A stretch of DNA of 5,532 bases. Origin: Thermomicrobiaceae bacterium. GTDB lineage: Bacteria; Chloroflexota; Chloroflexia; Thermomicrobiales; Thermomicrobiaceae. Positions 1 through 5,447 of the stretch are shown here, one piece after another (position 1 is the stretch's first letter; each line of letters starts with the position of its first letter). Made by a program: the position numbers and the translations under genes. The notes beneath the pieces were generated by a model. The model was not told the DNA's origin. It made no database searches and saw nothing but the letters and a program-made list of their open reading frames with translations. The stretch covers positions 1 through 5,532 of the forward strand of contig JAICWZ010000147.1 in assembly GCA_025966355.1 (NCBI GenBank). Direction: 5' to 3'.

Positions 1-400
1 ACAGAATTCGATAGCGCGCGTCCTGGCGGTCGATGCGATAACCGGCGACGATATCGTACTCCCCAACGAACGGTGACAGGTACGAGAGATCGGCGATATA
101 GAACTGCTGGTCGGAGTCCATGAACATGGTGAAGTCGCCGGTCGCTGCCTGAAATCCGGTGGTGAGGGCGGCTCCATAGCCTCGATTTTTCGGATGATGG
201 AGCGCGCGAATCCTCGGATTTTCCGCGGCGAGGCGGTCGATGAGTGCGCCGGTGCCGTCGACGCTGCCGTCGTCGACCACGATGATTTCGAAAGATTCGG
301 CCAGTTCGGGCAAGACCTCGAGCGCCCGCTGAGTTACGACTGAAATGTTGTCGATCTCGTTGTGAGCGGGCAGCACCAATGAGAGTTTGCCCGGGATCAT
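1..400 (-). CDS. Family 2 glycosyltransferase, N-terminal part (runs off left edge)
   Basis: The 133 visible residues form the first half of a GT-A fold, GT2 glycosyltransferase, which transfers a sugar from a nucleotide-sugar to an acceptor, often a polyprenyl phosphate or a growing glycan. Visible motifs are the opening strand LSLVLPAHNE (residues 6-15), EIIVVDDGSVDGT (38-50), the NRGYGAAL nucleotide-binding turn (72-79) and the metal-binding DSD at 95-97 followed by QQF. GYRIDRQDARYR (120-131) matches the region after the DXD in DPM1/GtrB-like enzymes, but the C-terminal half, which would show any membrane helices, lies outside the window. The ATG at 400-398 has a good Shine-Dalgarno AGGAG (410-406) five bases upstream. 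The gene follows the secreted glycoside hydrolase gene on the same strand. The GT2 call is firm; donor and acceptor cannot be told. Confidence 0.93.
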   Translation of the reverse strand, partial: MIPGKLSLVLPAHNEIDNISVVTQRALEVLPELAESFEIIVVDDGSVDGTGALIDRLAAENPRIRALHHPKNRGYGAALTTGFQAATGDFTMFMDSDQQFYIADLSYLSPFVGEYDIVAGYRIDRQDARYRIL

Positions 401-405
401 CTCTT

Positions 406-410
406 CTCCT
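406..410 (-). promoter_or_regulatory. Shine-Dalgarno of the glycosyltransferase gene
   Basis: On the minus strand AGGAG is followed by the five-base spacer AAGAG and then ATG at 400-398. This fixes the start of the glycosyltransferase gene. Confidence 0.8.
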
Positions 411-422
411 GCCACGGCGAGC

Positions 423-444
423 CCGGCCACCTGGTCGTGGCCGG
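423..444 (-). other. Perfect 8-bp hairpin in the gap before the glycosyltransferase gene
   Basis: CCGGCCAC (423-430), loop CTGGTC (431-436) and GTGGCCGG (437-444) form a perfect 8-bp GC-rich stem. It lies 54 bases after the stop codon of the glycoside hydrolase gene and 22 bases before the ATG of the glycosyltransferase gene, both on the minus strand. Neither side carries a T-run, so it is not a classical intrinsic terminator. It may be a U-less terminator or attenuator for the upstream gene, or a leader structure next to the ribosome site. Its existence is seen in the sequence; its role is inference. Confidence 0.45.
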
Positions 445-498
445 ACCGCTGCACTGTTTCAATCCCGGGAGAAGTATAGCCATTTTCCGAGAACGGAA

Positions 499-2244
499 TT
501 ATTTCGGCATCTCCTTCAGCGCCGTGTAGGAGGGTCGGGGACTCCAATCCGAGTTCAGCACCGACCAGGGCGATTTTTCGTCGCTGGGGCTTGAAATCAC
601 GCTGTAGTTCAGGTTCCAGACACTCATCACACCGATCCAGGGCCATTGATTCCTCGCGATCTGGTAGGCGCGGACGAGATAGTCGGCCTGATTCTGGTCG
701 CTATTCTGCGCGCCATATTCGTATCCGGGCGCCTGGTTCGCCGTGGTCCAGCCAAATTCCGTGAGCCAGATCTGCTTGGCGGCGTCATTGTTGTCGATCA
801 TCACCTGTCGCAGCTGCTCGATGCGCCGGAAGTAGAACGACGGATCATTCTGCCAGCCGGGGCCTGGTCCAGGGTTGTCAGGCCACAACGTATCGGGAGG
901 ATTATTGTTGCTCCCCGGATGCGCGCCTAGATCATCAAAGTACGCTTTCACTTCGCCACCGTTGTACTGGTACACCTGACGAAGGTACTGGACATCATCG
1001 ATCGCGATTGATGGATCTTGCACGCCGGTCGGCGTCAGTCCACCGAAGAGAACGATCGTATTCGGCGCTCCCGCCTTGACTGCGGGGTAGGCTGCCTTAA
1101 GCAAGTTGACGTAACGACCAACATCGACGGTGCCGCCTGTCTCGCTGGCGAGGTTTTCCTCGTTCCAGATCTCCCACGCCTGAACCTTGCCCTGATAGCG
1201 AGCCGCCAGCATCTTCATCGTTGCCGCGTAGGCGGTAGGATCGGCGGGAATGCCGCCGGTCGAGTCGGCCCAACCCGGAGCTTTCACGACGCTGGCGATG
1301 ATCTTCACTCCGGCGCCGTTGGCAGCATTAATGATTCGGTCGAGTGGCAACAGGTCATATTGCCCTTGAGCGGGTTCGATGTGGCTCCACTGGACCTGAA
1401 GTCGGATCCAGGAGAACTGCGCGTTCTTGACCATGTTGAGCGTCTGCTGGTTGAAGGCGTCGCCGGTGCCGTCGCCGTTCAGAAAGACGTTGAAGCCGTA
1501 GCCGACGTGCGGTCCGTAGAGCTGCGCTGATGTCGGGTCGGGCGGCGGCAATTGCGGGTCCTGCTGATGCAGCGCGCTGTCGGGTGCCGGATGGAGCTTG
1601 AGATATTCGCGGCCGAGCAAGCCGAGCAGCACCTCGTATTTCGTGCCTTTGTATTCCGGGTGGTACTCGAAGCGCGCGCGCTCGAAATACTGCGTCGTAT
1701 GAACCTGACCGTCGCCGGCCGGTGGCGGCTGATTCTGCTCGTCGAACTCCTCCGAAATTGGATAGCCGAAGTTGGGCAGCCCGCCGTTGTCGTTCCAGAA
1801 CGTCTTAAAACCGTAGTTCAATGAATGCTGCGTCTCAGGGTAGTAAACGTGGTCGTTCGAATTATCGAAGGCGCCGATCGGTTTGAAGGGTGTTTCTGCG
1901 CTTCGTGATTGCGTCAGATCGGCGCCGACACGCGCCAGCTCGACGACGTAGGGCGTACCAGCATACTCGGGATGATATTCAAATACGGCGCGCTCAAAAT
2001 ACTGGCGATAGAAGCCGTCTTGCTTGAAGACGCCGGTGATCGGGTAGCCCTGCACGAAGAGACCACCGTGTGTTTCCCAGTACTGCCGGAATTGTCCCTG
2101 TACCCAGAAGCCGGTCTCGGGGAAATACCTGGGCATCAAGAGGTCATCCGGAGACGATGGTGCGGCTTGTACCGACGCGAGCGGACTGGCGAGCGCCAGC
2201 ATCACGCCGATGAGCAGGAGAACGGCAACTCGTCGCACTTTCAA
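499..2244 (-). CDS. Secreted clan-A glycoside hydrolase (GH39/PslG-like) with two N-terminal Chloroflexota-type repeats
   Basis: This is a predicted exported enzyme that hydrolyses glycosidic bonds outside the membrane; the substrate is unknown. Residues 1-28 are a signal peptide: Arg-rich start, hydrophobic core LLLIGVMLALASPLA, cleavage likely after VQAA. Residues 40-111 and 134-215 are two related repeats sharing YPET, GGL, GYPI, QYFERA and FEYHPEY. A Pro-rich linker (about 225-240) leads to a TIM-barrel domain from about 245 to the C-terminus. QAWEIWNEEN gives the likely acid/base Glu362, and IWLTEFGWTT the likely nucleophile Glu496, the usual clan-A pair. The open frame extends to a TTG at 2250, but the Shine-Dalgarno AAGGAG (2256-2251) touches that codon. 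The TTG at 2244, six bases from it, is the better start; GTG at 2238 is possible. GH5 or another clan-A family remains possible. The stop is TAA at 501-499. Confidence 0.88.
   Translation of the reverse strand: MKVRRVAVLLLIGVMLALASPLASVQAAPSSPDDLLMPRYFPETGFWVQGQFRQYWETHGGLFVQGYPITGVFKQDGFYRQYFERAVFEYHPEYAGTPYVVELARVGADLTQSRSAETPFKPIGAFDNSNDHVYYPETQHSLNYGFKTFWNDNGGLPNFGYPISEEFDEQNQPPPAGDGQVHTTQYFERARFEYHPEYKGTKYEVLLGLLGREYLKLHPAPDSALHQQDPQLPPPDPTSAQLYGPHVGYGFNVFLNGDGTGDAFNQQTLNMVKNAQFSWIRLQVQWSHIEPAQGQYDLLPLDRIINAANGAGVKIIASVVKAPGWADSTGGIPADPTAYAATMKMLAARYQGKVQAWEIWNEENLASETGGTVDVGRYVNLLKAAYPAVKAGAPNTIVLFGGLTPTGVQDPSIAIDDVQYLRQVYQYNGGEVKAYFDDLGAHPGSNNNPPDTLWPDNPGPGPGWQNDPSFYFRRIEQLRQVMIDNNDAAKQIWLTEFGWTTANQAPGYEYGAQNSDQNQADYLVRAYQIARNQWPWIGVMSVWNLNYSVISSPSDEKSPWSVLNSDWSPRPSYTALKEMPK
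1600..2127 (-). repeat. Two tandem protein repeats encoded in the glycoside hydrolase gene
   Basis: Two segments of about 72 and 82 codons (2127-1912 and 1845-1600) encode the same pattern: YPET, then F..(Y/F)W, GGL, GYPI, QYFERA, FEYHPEY, GT.Y.V.L and a Gly near the end. The second copy carries an insertion of about ten residues rich in Pro, Gly and Gln between GYPI and QYFERA. From family knowledge, such repeats occur in many extracellular Chloroflexota proteins beside hydrolase or peptidase domains and resemble LGFP-type wall-associated repeats. A role in binding the cell surface is inference. Confidence 0.75.
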
Positions 2245-2250
2245 ACCCAA

Positions 2251-2256
2251 CTCCTT
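2251..2256 (-). promoter_or_regulatory. Shine-Dalgarno that decides the glycoside hydrolase start
   Basis: AAGGAG on the minus strand directly abuts TTG 2250-2248 (zero spacing). It lies six bases from TTG 2244-2242 and twelve from GTG 2238-2236. Normal spacing favours the TTG at 2244. Confidence 0.65.
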
Positions 2257-2450
2257 AACCTTCCCTCGACGCTCACGGCAACGGTTCTTCGCCGCGATCG
2301 CGCGTCGATGTCCCCGTCGAATTCGTCGGTTTTGGCGATTCCTGCTTCGACAACGTGTACGCGGCTTCGCCGGTTACGTCGTCGGTGACCTTCTGCCGCC
2401 CGCAAATCCCCGTGGGCGGTGCCCCAGACGGTCATGTTCACGAGCCGCCC
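2257..2450. other. Gap between the FHA operon and the glycoside hydrolase gene, no convincing gene
   Basis: No recognisable protein is encoded on either strand. A minus-strand open frame covering the gap (2522-2241) is Arg-rich with no motif and overlaps both neighbours, so it was not accepted. The stretch should hold the promoter of the glycoside hydrolase gene, but no paired -35/-10 boxes near consensus could be seen on the minus strand. It contains the weak hairpin at 2396-2419. Confidence 0.5.
2396..2419 (-). other. Weak GC hairpin downstream of the FHA operon
   Basis: CCGCCC (2396-2401) and GGGCGG (2414-2419) pair across a 12-base loop. No T-run follows on the minus strand. It may act with the stronger hairpin at 2451-2472 to stop or protect the FHA transcript, but the long loop makes chance likely. 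Confidence 0.2.
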
Positions 2451-2472
2451 GCGACGCGTTCGATCGCGTCGC
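2451..2472 (-). terminator. Candidate U-less terminator hairpin right after the FHA operon
   Basis: GCGACGCG (2451-2458), loop TTCGAT (2459-2464) and CGCGTCGC (2465-2472) form a perfect 8-bp stem that abuts the TGA stop (2475-2473) of the membrane-anchored FHA gene. The stem is very GC-rich and its position suits a transcript end. The minus strand continues GGGCGG with no U-tract, so it is at best a non-canonical terminator or 3'-end stabiliser. Confidence 0.45.
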
Positions 2473-2925
2473 TCAGGGCGCGAACTGGAGGTGCACATCG
2501 CCGATAGCGATGACATCTCCATAACGAAGGCCGGTCGGCACGGTGACGGGCTGGCTATTCAGCCGCGTTCCGTTGGTGCTGTTCAGATCGCTGACCCACC
2601 AGCGTCCATCACGCCAGGTGATCTGCACGTGTTCGCTCGACACGAACGTGTCATCGAGGAAGATCGTGGCGCGTGGATGGCGCCCAATAACCGTGACCGG
2701 CTCCAGTTCCAGCGTCATGCCGGAACGGAGCCCCGAGCCACCGCCCTTTTGCACGATCAGATGCGCCGTCGCGTCGATTTGCTCAGGCTCGGCACTTTGC
2801 GCCGTAAAGGCGCTCAGTTCGCGTCCAATAACGCGCAGTACCTGAAAGAGGAAAAAGTAGAGCAGGAAGATGAAAATAATCCGGAGAAGGAGGACAAACC
2901 ACTCAAACGGCAGTTGATTGATCAT
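2473..2925 (-). CDS. Membrane-anchored FHA-domain protein (FhaB/FipA-like)
   Basis: This 150-residue protein is likely a phosphothreonine-binding adaptor held at the inner face of the membrane. Residues 8-30 form one strongly hydrophobic helix rich in Leu, Ile and Phe, followed by a linker. The FHA domain covers about residues 57-149, with GR at 81-82, the SSEH phosphate-binding loop at 96-99 and NSTNGT at 115-120. From family knowledge, one N-terminal helix or segment plus a C-terminal FHA domain resembles actinobacterial FhaB, which docks to Ser/Thr kinases and division or wall proteins. Its ATG (2925-2923) overlaps the TAA of the upstream gene by one base (TAATG), so translation is probably coupled. 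Only a weak AAGG precedes the start. The partner kinase is not in the window. Confidence 0.92.
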   Translation of the reverse strand: MINQLPFEWFVLLLRIIFIFLLYFFLFQVLRVIGRELSAFTAQSAEPEQIDATAHLIVQKGGGSGLRSGMTLELEPVTVIGRHPRATIFLDDTFVSSEHVQITWRDGRWWVSDLNSTNGTRLNSQPVTVPTGLRYGDVIAIGDVHLQFAP

Positions 2926-3704
2926 TACCTTGGACGACCCTGCGTCCCCTGTGGCACGGCGCCGCGGTACGGCAGCAACTCGAGTTTCGCGTTGCCGACG
3001 ACAACCGAGTCACCCTGCTCGATGGCGCGACGTCGCACCTGAGTGCCATTCACAATGGTGCCGTTGGTCGATTCGAGATCGACAATCTCCAGATGACCGT
3101 TCACGTACTCAATGCGCGCGTGGTAGCGCGACACTTCCGGTTCAGGTATGACAACGTCGTTGTCGAGGGAGCGGCCGATCGTCGTGAGCTGCCGCCGGAT
3201 CGAGAACATTTCCTCCGGTCGGACCGCGCTGGTGACGCGCAGGAGTTGCGGTGGCACATTGCCGGTGCGCTCGACGACGCGGTACACCTCGGTGCGTTGC
3301 ACCGCCTCCTGTTGCACTGGATCGTATCCGGGCAGTTCGGCGATATGCGCGTCGACGCTGATGGTGCGCGGTTCGATGCGATCGTCGCCGAACATCTGCA
3401 CTCGGACCTGATCGATGAAGCCGTAGTTGCGTTCGTCGGCCAGATCGATCAGCCAGTCTTCCATTTGGCGGCAGAGGCTGGTAACGAAATCGGTGTAAAG
3501 CACCATGTCTTGCGGGTTGAGATAGACGCTGTAATCGTTCGGAACGACGATACCGTCGACCGTCGCCAGCTGGTTGCCTTCCATGGCGCGTTCGAGTCGC
3601 CGGCCGATTTCAGCAGGCTGAATCGGGCTGCGAAAAATCCGCCCGACGGAACCCTCCATCAGGCGTTCAAAGAATCGTTCGAATCGTTGCAGGCTGTTTA
3701 CCAC
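2925..3704 (-). CDS. DUF3662 and FHA-domain protein (FhaA-like)
   Basis: This 259-residue soluble protein combines an N-terminal DUF3662 domain (about residues 2-125: LQRFERFFERLMEGSVGRIF, then PIQPAEIGRRLERAM and VVPNDYSVYL) with a C-terminal FHA domain (about 167-246). FHA landmarks are GR at 177-178, SRYH at 192-195, STNGT at 212-216 and VNGTQV at 218-223. It should bind phosphothreonine partners of a Ser/Thr kinase. Actinobacterial FhaA has the same order and is linked to cell-wall synthesis control, usually with a much longer linker; here the linker is only about 40 residues. The GTG at 3704 is the first possible start after the in-frame TAA at 3737-3735, although a Shine-Dalgarno at normal spacing is missing. 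It is the first gene of a two-gene operon and has a strong promoter just upstream. Confidence 0.92.
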   Translation of the reverse strand: MVNSLQRFERFFERLMEGSVGRIFRSPIQPAEIGRRLERAMEGNQLATVDGIVVPNDYSVYLNPQDMVLYTDFVTSLCRQMEDWLIDLADERNYGFIDQVRVQMFGDDRIEPRTISVDAHIAELPGYDPVQQEAVQRTEVYRVVERTGNVPPQLLRVTSAVRPEEMFSIRRQLTTIGRSLDNDVVIPEPEVSRYHARIEYVNGHLEIVDLESTNGTIVNGTQVRRRAIEQGDSVVVGNAKLELLPYRGAVPQGTQGRPR

Positions 3705-3755
3705 GGCAGTTGAGCCATCCTGAGTGGTCCAGTATTACTACCCTGAACGCGCGAA

Positions 3756-3785
3756 ATTATAGGCTTCAATGGGAGCCACGGTCAA
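3756..3785 (-). promoter_or_regulatory. Sigma-70-type promoter of the FHA operon
   Basis: On the minus strand TTGACC (3785-3780) and a perfect TATAAT (3761-3756) are separated by 18 bases. Transcription would start near 3749, giving a leader of about 45 bases before the GTG of the DUF3662-FHA gene. The -35 box contains the TGA stop codon (3784-3782) of the upstream membrane-protein gene. The spacer holds a small inverted repeat, GGCT (3762-3765) and AGCC (3774-3777), which may be chance. Confidence 0.75.
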
Positions 3786-4678
3786 ACGCTCCCCGTCGAA
3801 TCATCGTCGCGATTGGCGCGTGCGTATGCCTGCGGCCGGCGAAAAACGAGGAAGAAGAGCAGGCCGAAGATCGCAAAGACTTCGAGACCGAACGGCAGAT
3901 AACCGGTATAACCGAGCAACGGCATTTCAAAGAGATGAGCCGAGCCGACGAACGGGACGGAATAGGTCCACTTCGGTAGCGAAAACTCATTCCACATCTC
4001 CCAGAAGAACCCGGTGACGACGGTGGCGAGCATGATATTCCAGAGCGCCGCCCAGTTGCCATCACGTACGAAGCCGGCAATCGAGCGCTGGCCGAGCAGC
4101 GCGTTGATCGGCTCGATTATGAAGAAGATCGAGAGCCAGGCGAGCGGGAATGCGTAATGTGGCCAGGCGAGTACGGCCGCGAGCATCAGCCATCCGAGCA
4201 GATGCAAAGCGATGATACTGCGTCGAGCCGGCTTCCACGCGGGTAATTTGGGCAGCCGTTCGCCGACACCGAAGCTCGCCAGCAGCTCGGTCATTTCAAG
4301 TACGGCGGGCATCACGGTCGAAAACGCGATCGAGGCAAGTAACACGTAAACGAGCGGCGTGTAGATGACCGGCGTGTGATAGTGCCAGTTCCCCAGCCAG
4401 CGATTGATGACTTCGAATATCCACCAGAACGGAACCGAACCGACGAAGAGGAGCGCGAACTTTCCAACGCCGCGCGTCACGAGTGACGTGCCTGTGCGTC
4501 GTTCGACGATGCCGTCGAGCAGGAGGATAAATCCGAACCAGAGTGGGAAGAAGTAATAGTCCGAGAGCGGTCGCAACTGCAGCCAGGCGACCGGCCACCA
4601 GAATGCGATGAGGAAGAGTCCGGGTATGATTCGTTGGACGGACAGGTGTCGTTCCGCGGTTAGTTGACTGGCCGCCAC
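3782..4678 (-). CDS. Polytopic membrane protein of unknown function with internal duplication
   Basis: I do not recognise the family. The 298 residues contain about seven or eight hydrophobic segments, roughly at 18-34, 42-56, 74-92, 105-125, 155-173, 178-195, 211-228 and 262-279, and end in a charged cytoplasmic-looking tail (RANRDDDS). Two halves look related: FWWIFEVINRWLGNWHYH (84-101) resembles FFWEMWNEFSLPKWTYSV (224-241), and MPAVLEM (123-129) resembles LPFGLEV (261-267), each followed by hydrophobic sequence. Conserved-looking Trp, Glu, Asn and Tyr inside or beside helices suggest an enzyme or ligand-binding site rather than a simple channel, but this is inference. The GTG at 4678 has Shine-Dalgarno AAGGGG (4689-4684) at five bases. 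It is divergent from the epimerase gene, and its stop lies in the promoter of the FHA operon. Confidence 0.82.
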   Translation of the reverse strand: MAASQLTAERHLSVQRIIPGLFLIAFWWPVAWLQLRPLSDYYFFPLWFGFILLLDGIVERRTGTSLVTRGVGKFALLFVGSVPFWWIFEVINRWLGNWHYHTPVIYTPLVYVLLASIAFSTVMPAVLEMTELLASFGVGERLPKLPAWKPARRSIIALHLLGWLMLAAVLAWPHYAFPLAWLSIFFIIEPINALLGQRSIAGFVRDGNWAALWNIMLATVVTGFFWEMWNEFSLPKWTYSVPFVGSAHLFEMPLLGYTGYLPFGLEVFAIFGLLFFLVFRRPQAYARANRDDDSTGSV

Positions 4679-4755
4679 ATCGTCCCCTTACGATCGGATC
4701 GTTCGGTCGAAGCCGGCGCCCCACTCCGTGGCGAAGATAGGAGCACGAGTAGAGT
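4679..4755. promoter_or_regulatory. Divergent intergenic region between the membrane protein and epimerase genes
   Basis: These 77 bases should hold the promoters of both divergent genes. No pair of boxes near consensus was found in either direction. The best minus-strand candidate, CTGGCA-17-TATCTT, matches four of six in each box and would begin inside the epimerase gene. Visible elements are the Shine-Dalgarno AAGGGG (4689-4684) for the minus gene, AGGAG (4739-4743) for the plus gene and the palindrome at 4690-4702. Confidence 0.5.
4690..4702. promoter_or_regulatory. Perfect 6-1-6 palindrome, possible operator
   Basis: ACGATC-G-GATCGT lies in the divergent intergenic region, directly before the Shine-Dalgarno of the membrane-protein gene. 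It could be a dimeric regulator site. The sequence is made of GATC/CGATC words that are common in this GC-rich DNA, so chance is a fair alternative. Confidence 0.25.
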
Positions 4756-5439
4756 ATGCCAGAAAGCCAACAGCGTCCCGCCCCACGCCTGGCACCGTCG
4801 ATCCTTGCCGCCGACCTCGGTCATCTCGATACTGAGATCAGGCGTGCCGGCGATGGCGGTGCCGATTACATCCATATCGATGTCATGGACGGACGCTTCG
4901 TGCCGAATATCAGCATCGGCCTGCCGGTCGTCGAGGCGGCACGCCGGGCGACGACGTTACCGCTCGACGTGCATCTGATGATCGTCGAGCCGGAGCGGTA
5001 CATCGAGCGTTTCGCCGAGGCCGGTGCTGATCTCATCACGGTGCAGGTCGAAGCGTGCGTGCATGTCCATCGAACGCTGCAGCAGATTCGCGAGGCCGGA
5101 TGCCAGGCCGGCCTCGCGCTCAATCCGGGCACGCCGGTGTCGGCCATCGAAGAGACCGCGTCGCTGCTCGATGTAGTGCTGGTGATGAGCGTCAACCCTG
5201 GTTTCGGTGGTCAGTCGTTCATTCCGACGTCGCTGAGCAAGATTGGGCGGGTTCGCGCGTTGCTCGATGCCGTCAATCCTGCGGCACTGATCGAGGTCGA
5301 TGGAGGCATCAAGCCTGAAAATGCGCGCGGGATCTGGCAAGCGGGCGCCGGAATACTCGTTGCTGGAACCGCGATCTTCTCGCCTGAACGGTCAGTGGCT
5401 GACTCGATCGAGGCATTTCGATCCGTTTTCATTGATTGA
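4756..5439 (+). CDS. rpe: Ribulose-phosphate 3-epimerase
   Basis: This enzyme interconverts D-ribulose 5-phosphate and D-xylulose 5-phosphate in the cytosolic pentose phosphate pathway (and Calvin cycle where present). The 227-residue TIM barrel has the usual length and all key motifs: APSILAAD (13-20), HIDVMDG (40-46) with metal ligand and catalytic Asp42, DVHLM (71-75) with His73, MSVNPGFGGQ (144-153), EVDGGI (180-185) with catalytic Asp182, and AGTAIF (203-208) binding phosphate. The usual His of the ITxHxEA segment is Gln97 here (ITVQVEA); that position is not one of the metal ligands. ATG 4756 is the first possible start because an in-frame TAG lies at 4750-4752. AGGAG (4739-4743) precedes it at a rather long 12 bases. 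It diverges from the membrane-protein gene and converges with the right-edge gene. Confidence 0.97.
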   Translation: MPESQQRPAPRLAPSILAADLGHLDTEIRRAGDGGADYIHIDVMDGRFVPNISIGLPVVEAARRATTLPLDVHLMIVEPERYIERFAEAGADLITVQVEACVHVHRTLQQIREAGCQAGLALNPGTPVSAIEETASLLDVVLVMSVNPGFGGQSFIPTSLSKIGRVRALLDAVNPAALIEVDGGIKPENARGIWQAGAGILVAGTAIFSPERSVADSIEAFRSVFID

Positions 5440-5447
5440 CGTCAATC
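5434..5447. other. 14-bp perfect palindrome spanning both convergent stop codons
   Basis: GATTGACGTCAATC equals its own reverse complement. The TGA of the epimerase gene (5437-5439) and the TGA of the right-edge gene (5444-5442, minus) sit symmetrically inside it, and both proteins end GAT-TGA (Asp-stop). As RNA it can form at most a 5-bp stem with an ACGT loop and has no following T-run, so it is a poor terminator. Confidence 0.6.

Noticed and set aside
473..478. TATACT on the minus strand as a -10 box for the glycosyltransferase gene
   Set aside because: It matches five of six, but no acceptable -35 box lies 16-18 bases upstream and the extended -10 TG is one base out of place.
485..498. 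TTCCG-AGAA-CGGAA hairpin just after the hydrolase stop as a terminator
   Set aside because: The stem is only 5 bp and no T-run follows on the minus strand.
1018..1530. 170-residue plus-strand open frame
   Set aside because: It lies antisense inside the hydrolase catalytic domain, has no recognisable motif, and is expected by chance opposite a GC-rich gene.
2338..2472. tRNA or small structured RNA in the intergenic gap
   Set aside because: No cloverleaf, TTCRA-like T-arm or CCA-ready acceptor could be traced on either strand; only the simple hairpins listed are visible.
2241..2522. 93-residue minus-strand open frame across the gap between the FHA and hydrolase genes
   Set aside because: It is Arg-rich with no motif, overlaps the 3' end of the FHA gene by 50 bases and the start of the hydrolase gene, and has no good ribosome site.
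2419..3042. 207-residue plus-strand open frame
   Set aside because: It is antisense to both FHA genes, has low-complexity charged content and no family signature.
3093..3713. 206-residue plus-strand open frame
   Set aside because: It is a shadow opposite the DUF3662-FHA gene, whose domain motifs are clear.
3782..4678. Lycopene cyclase-type or carotenoid-biosynthesis membrane protein
   Set aside because: Duplicated aromatic/acidic helices prompted the idea, but the P.EE signature of those cyclases is absent and no carotenoid gene is nearby.
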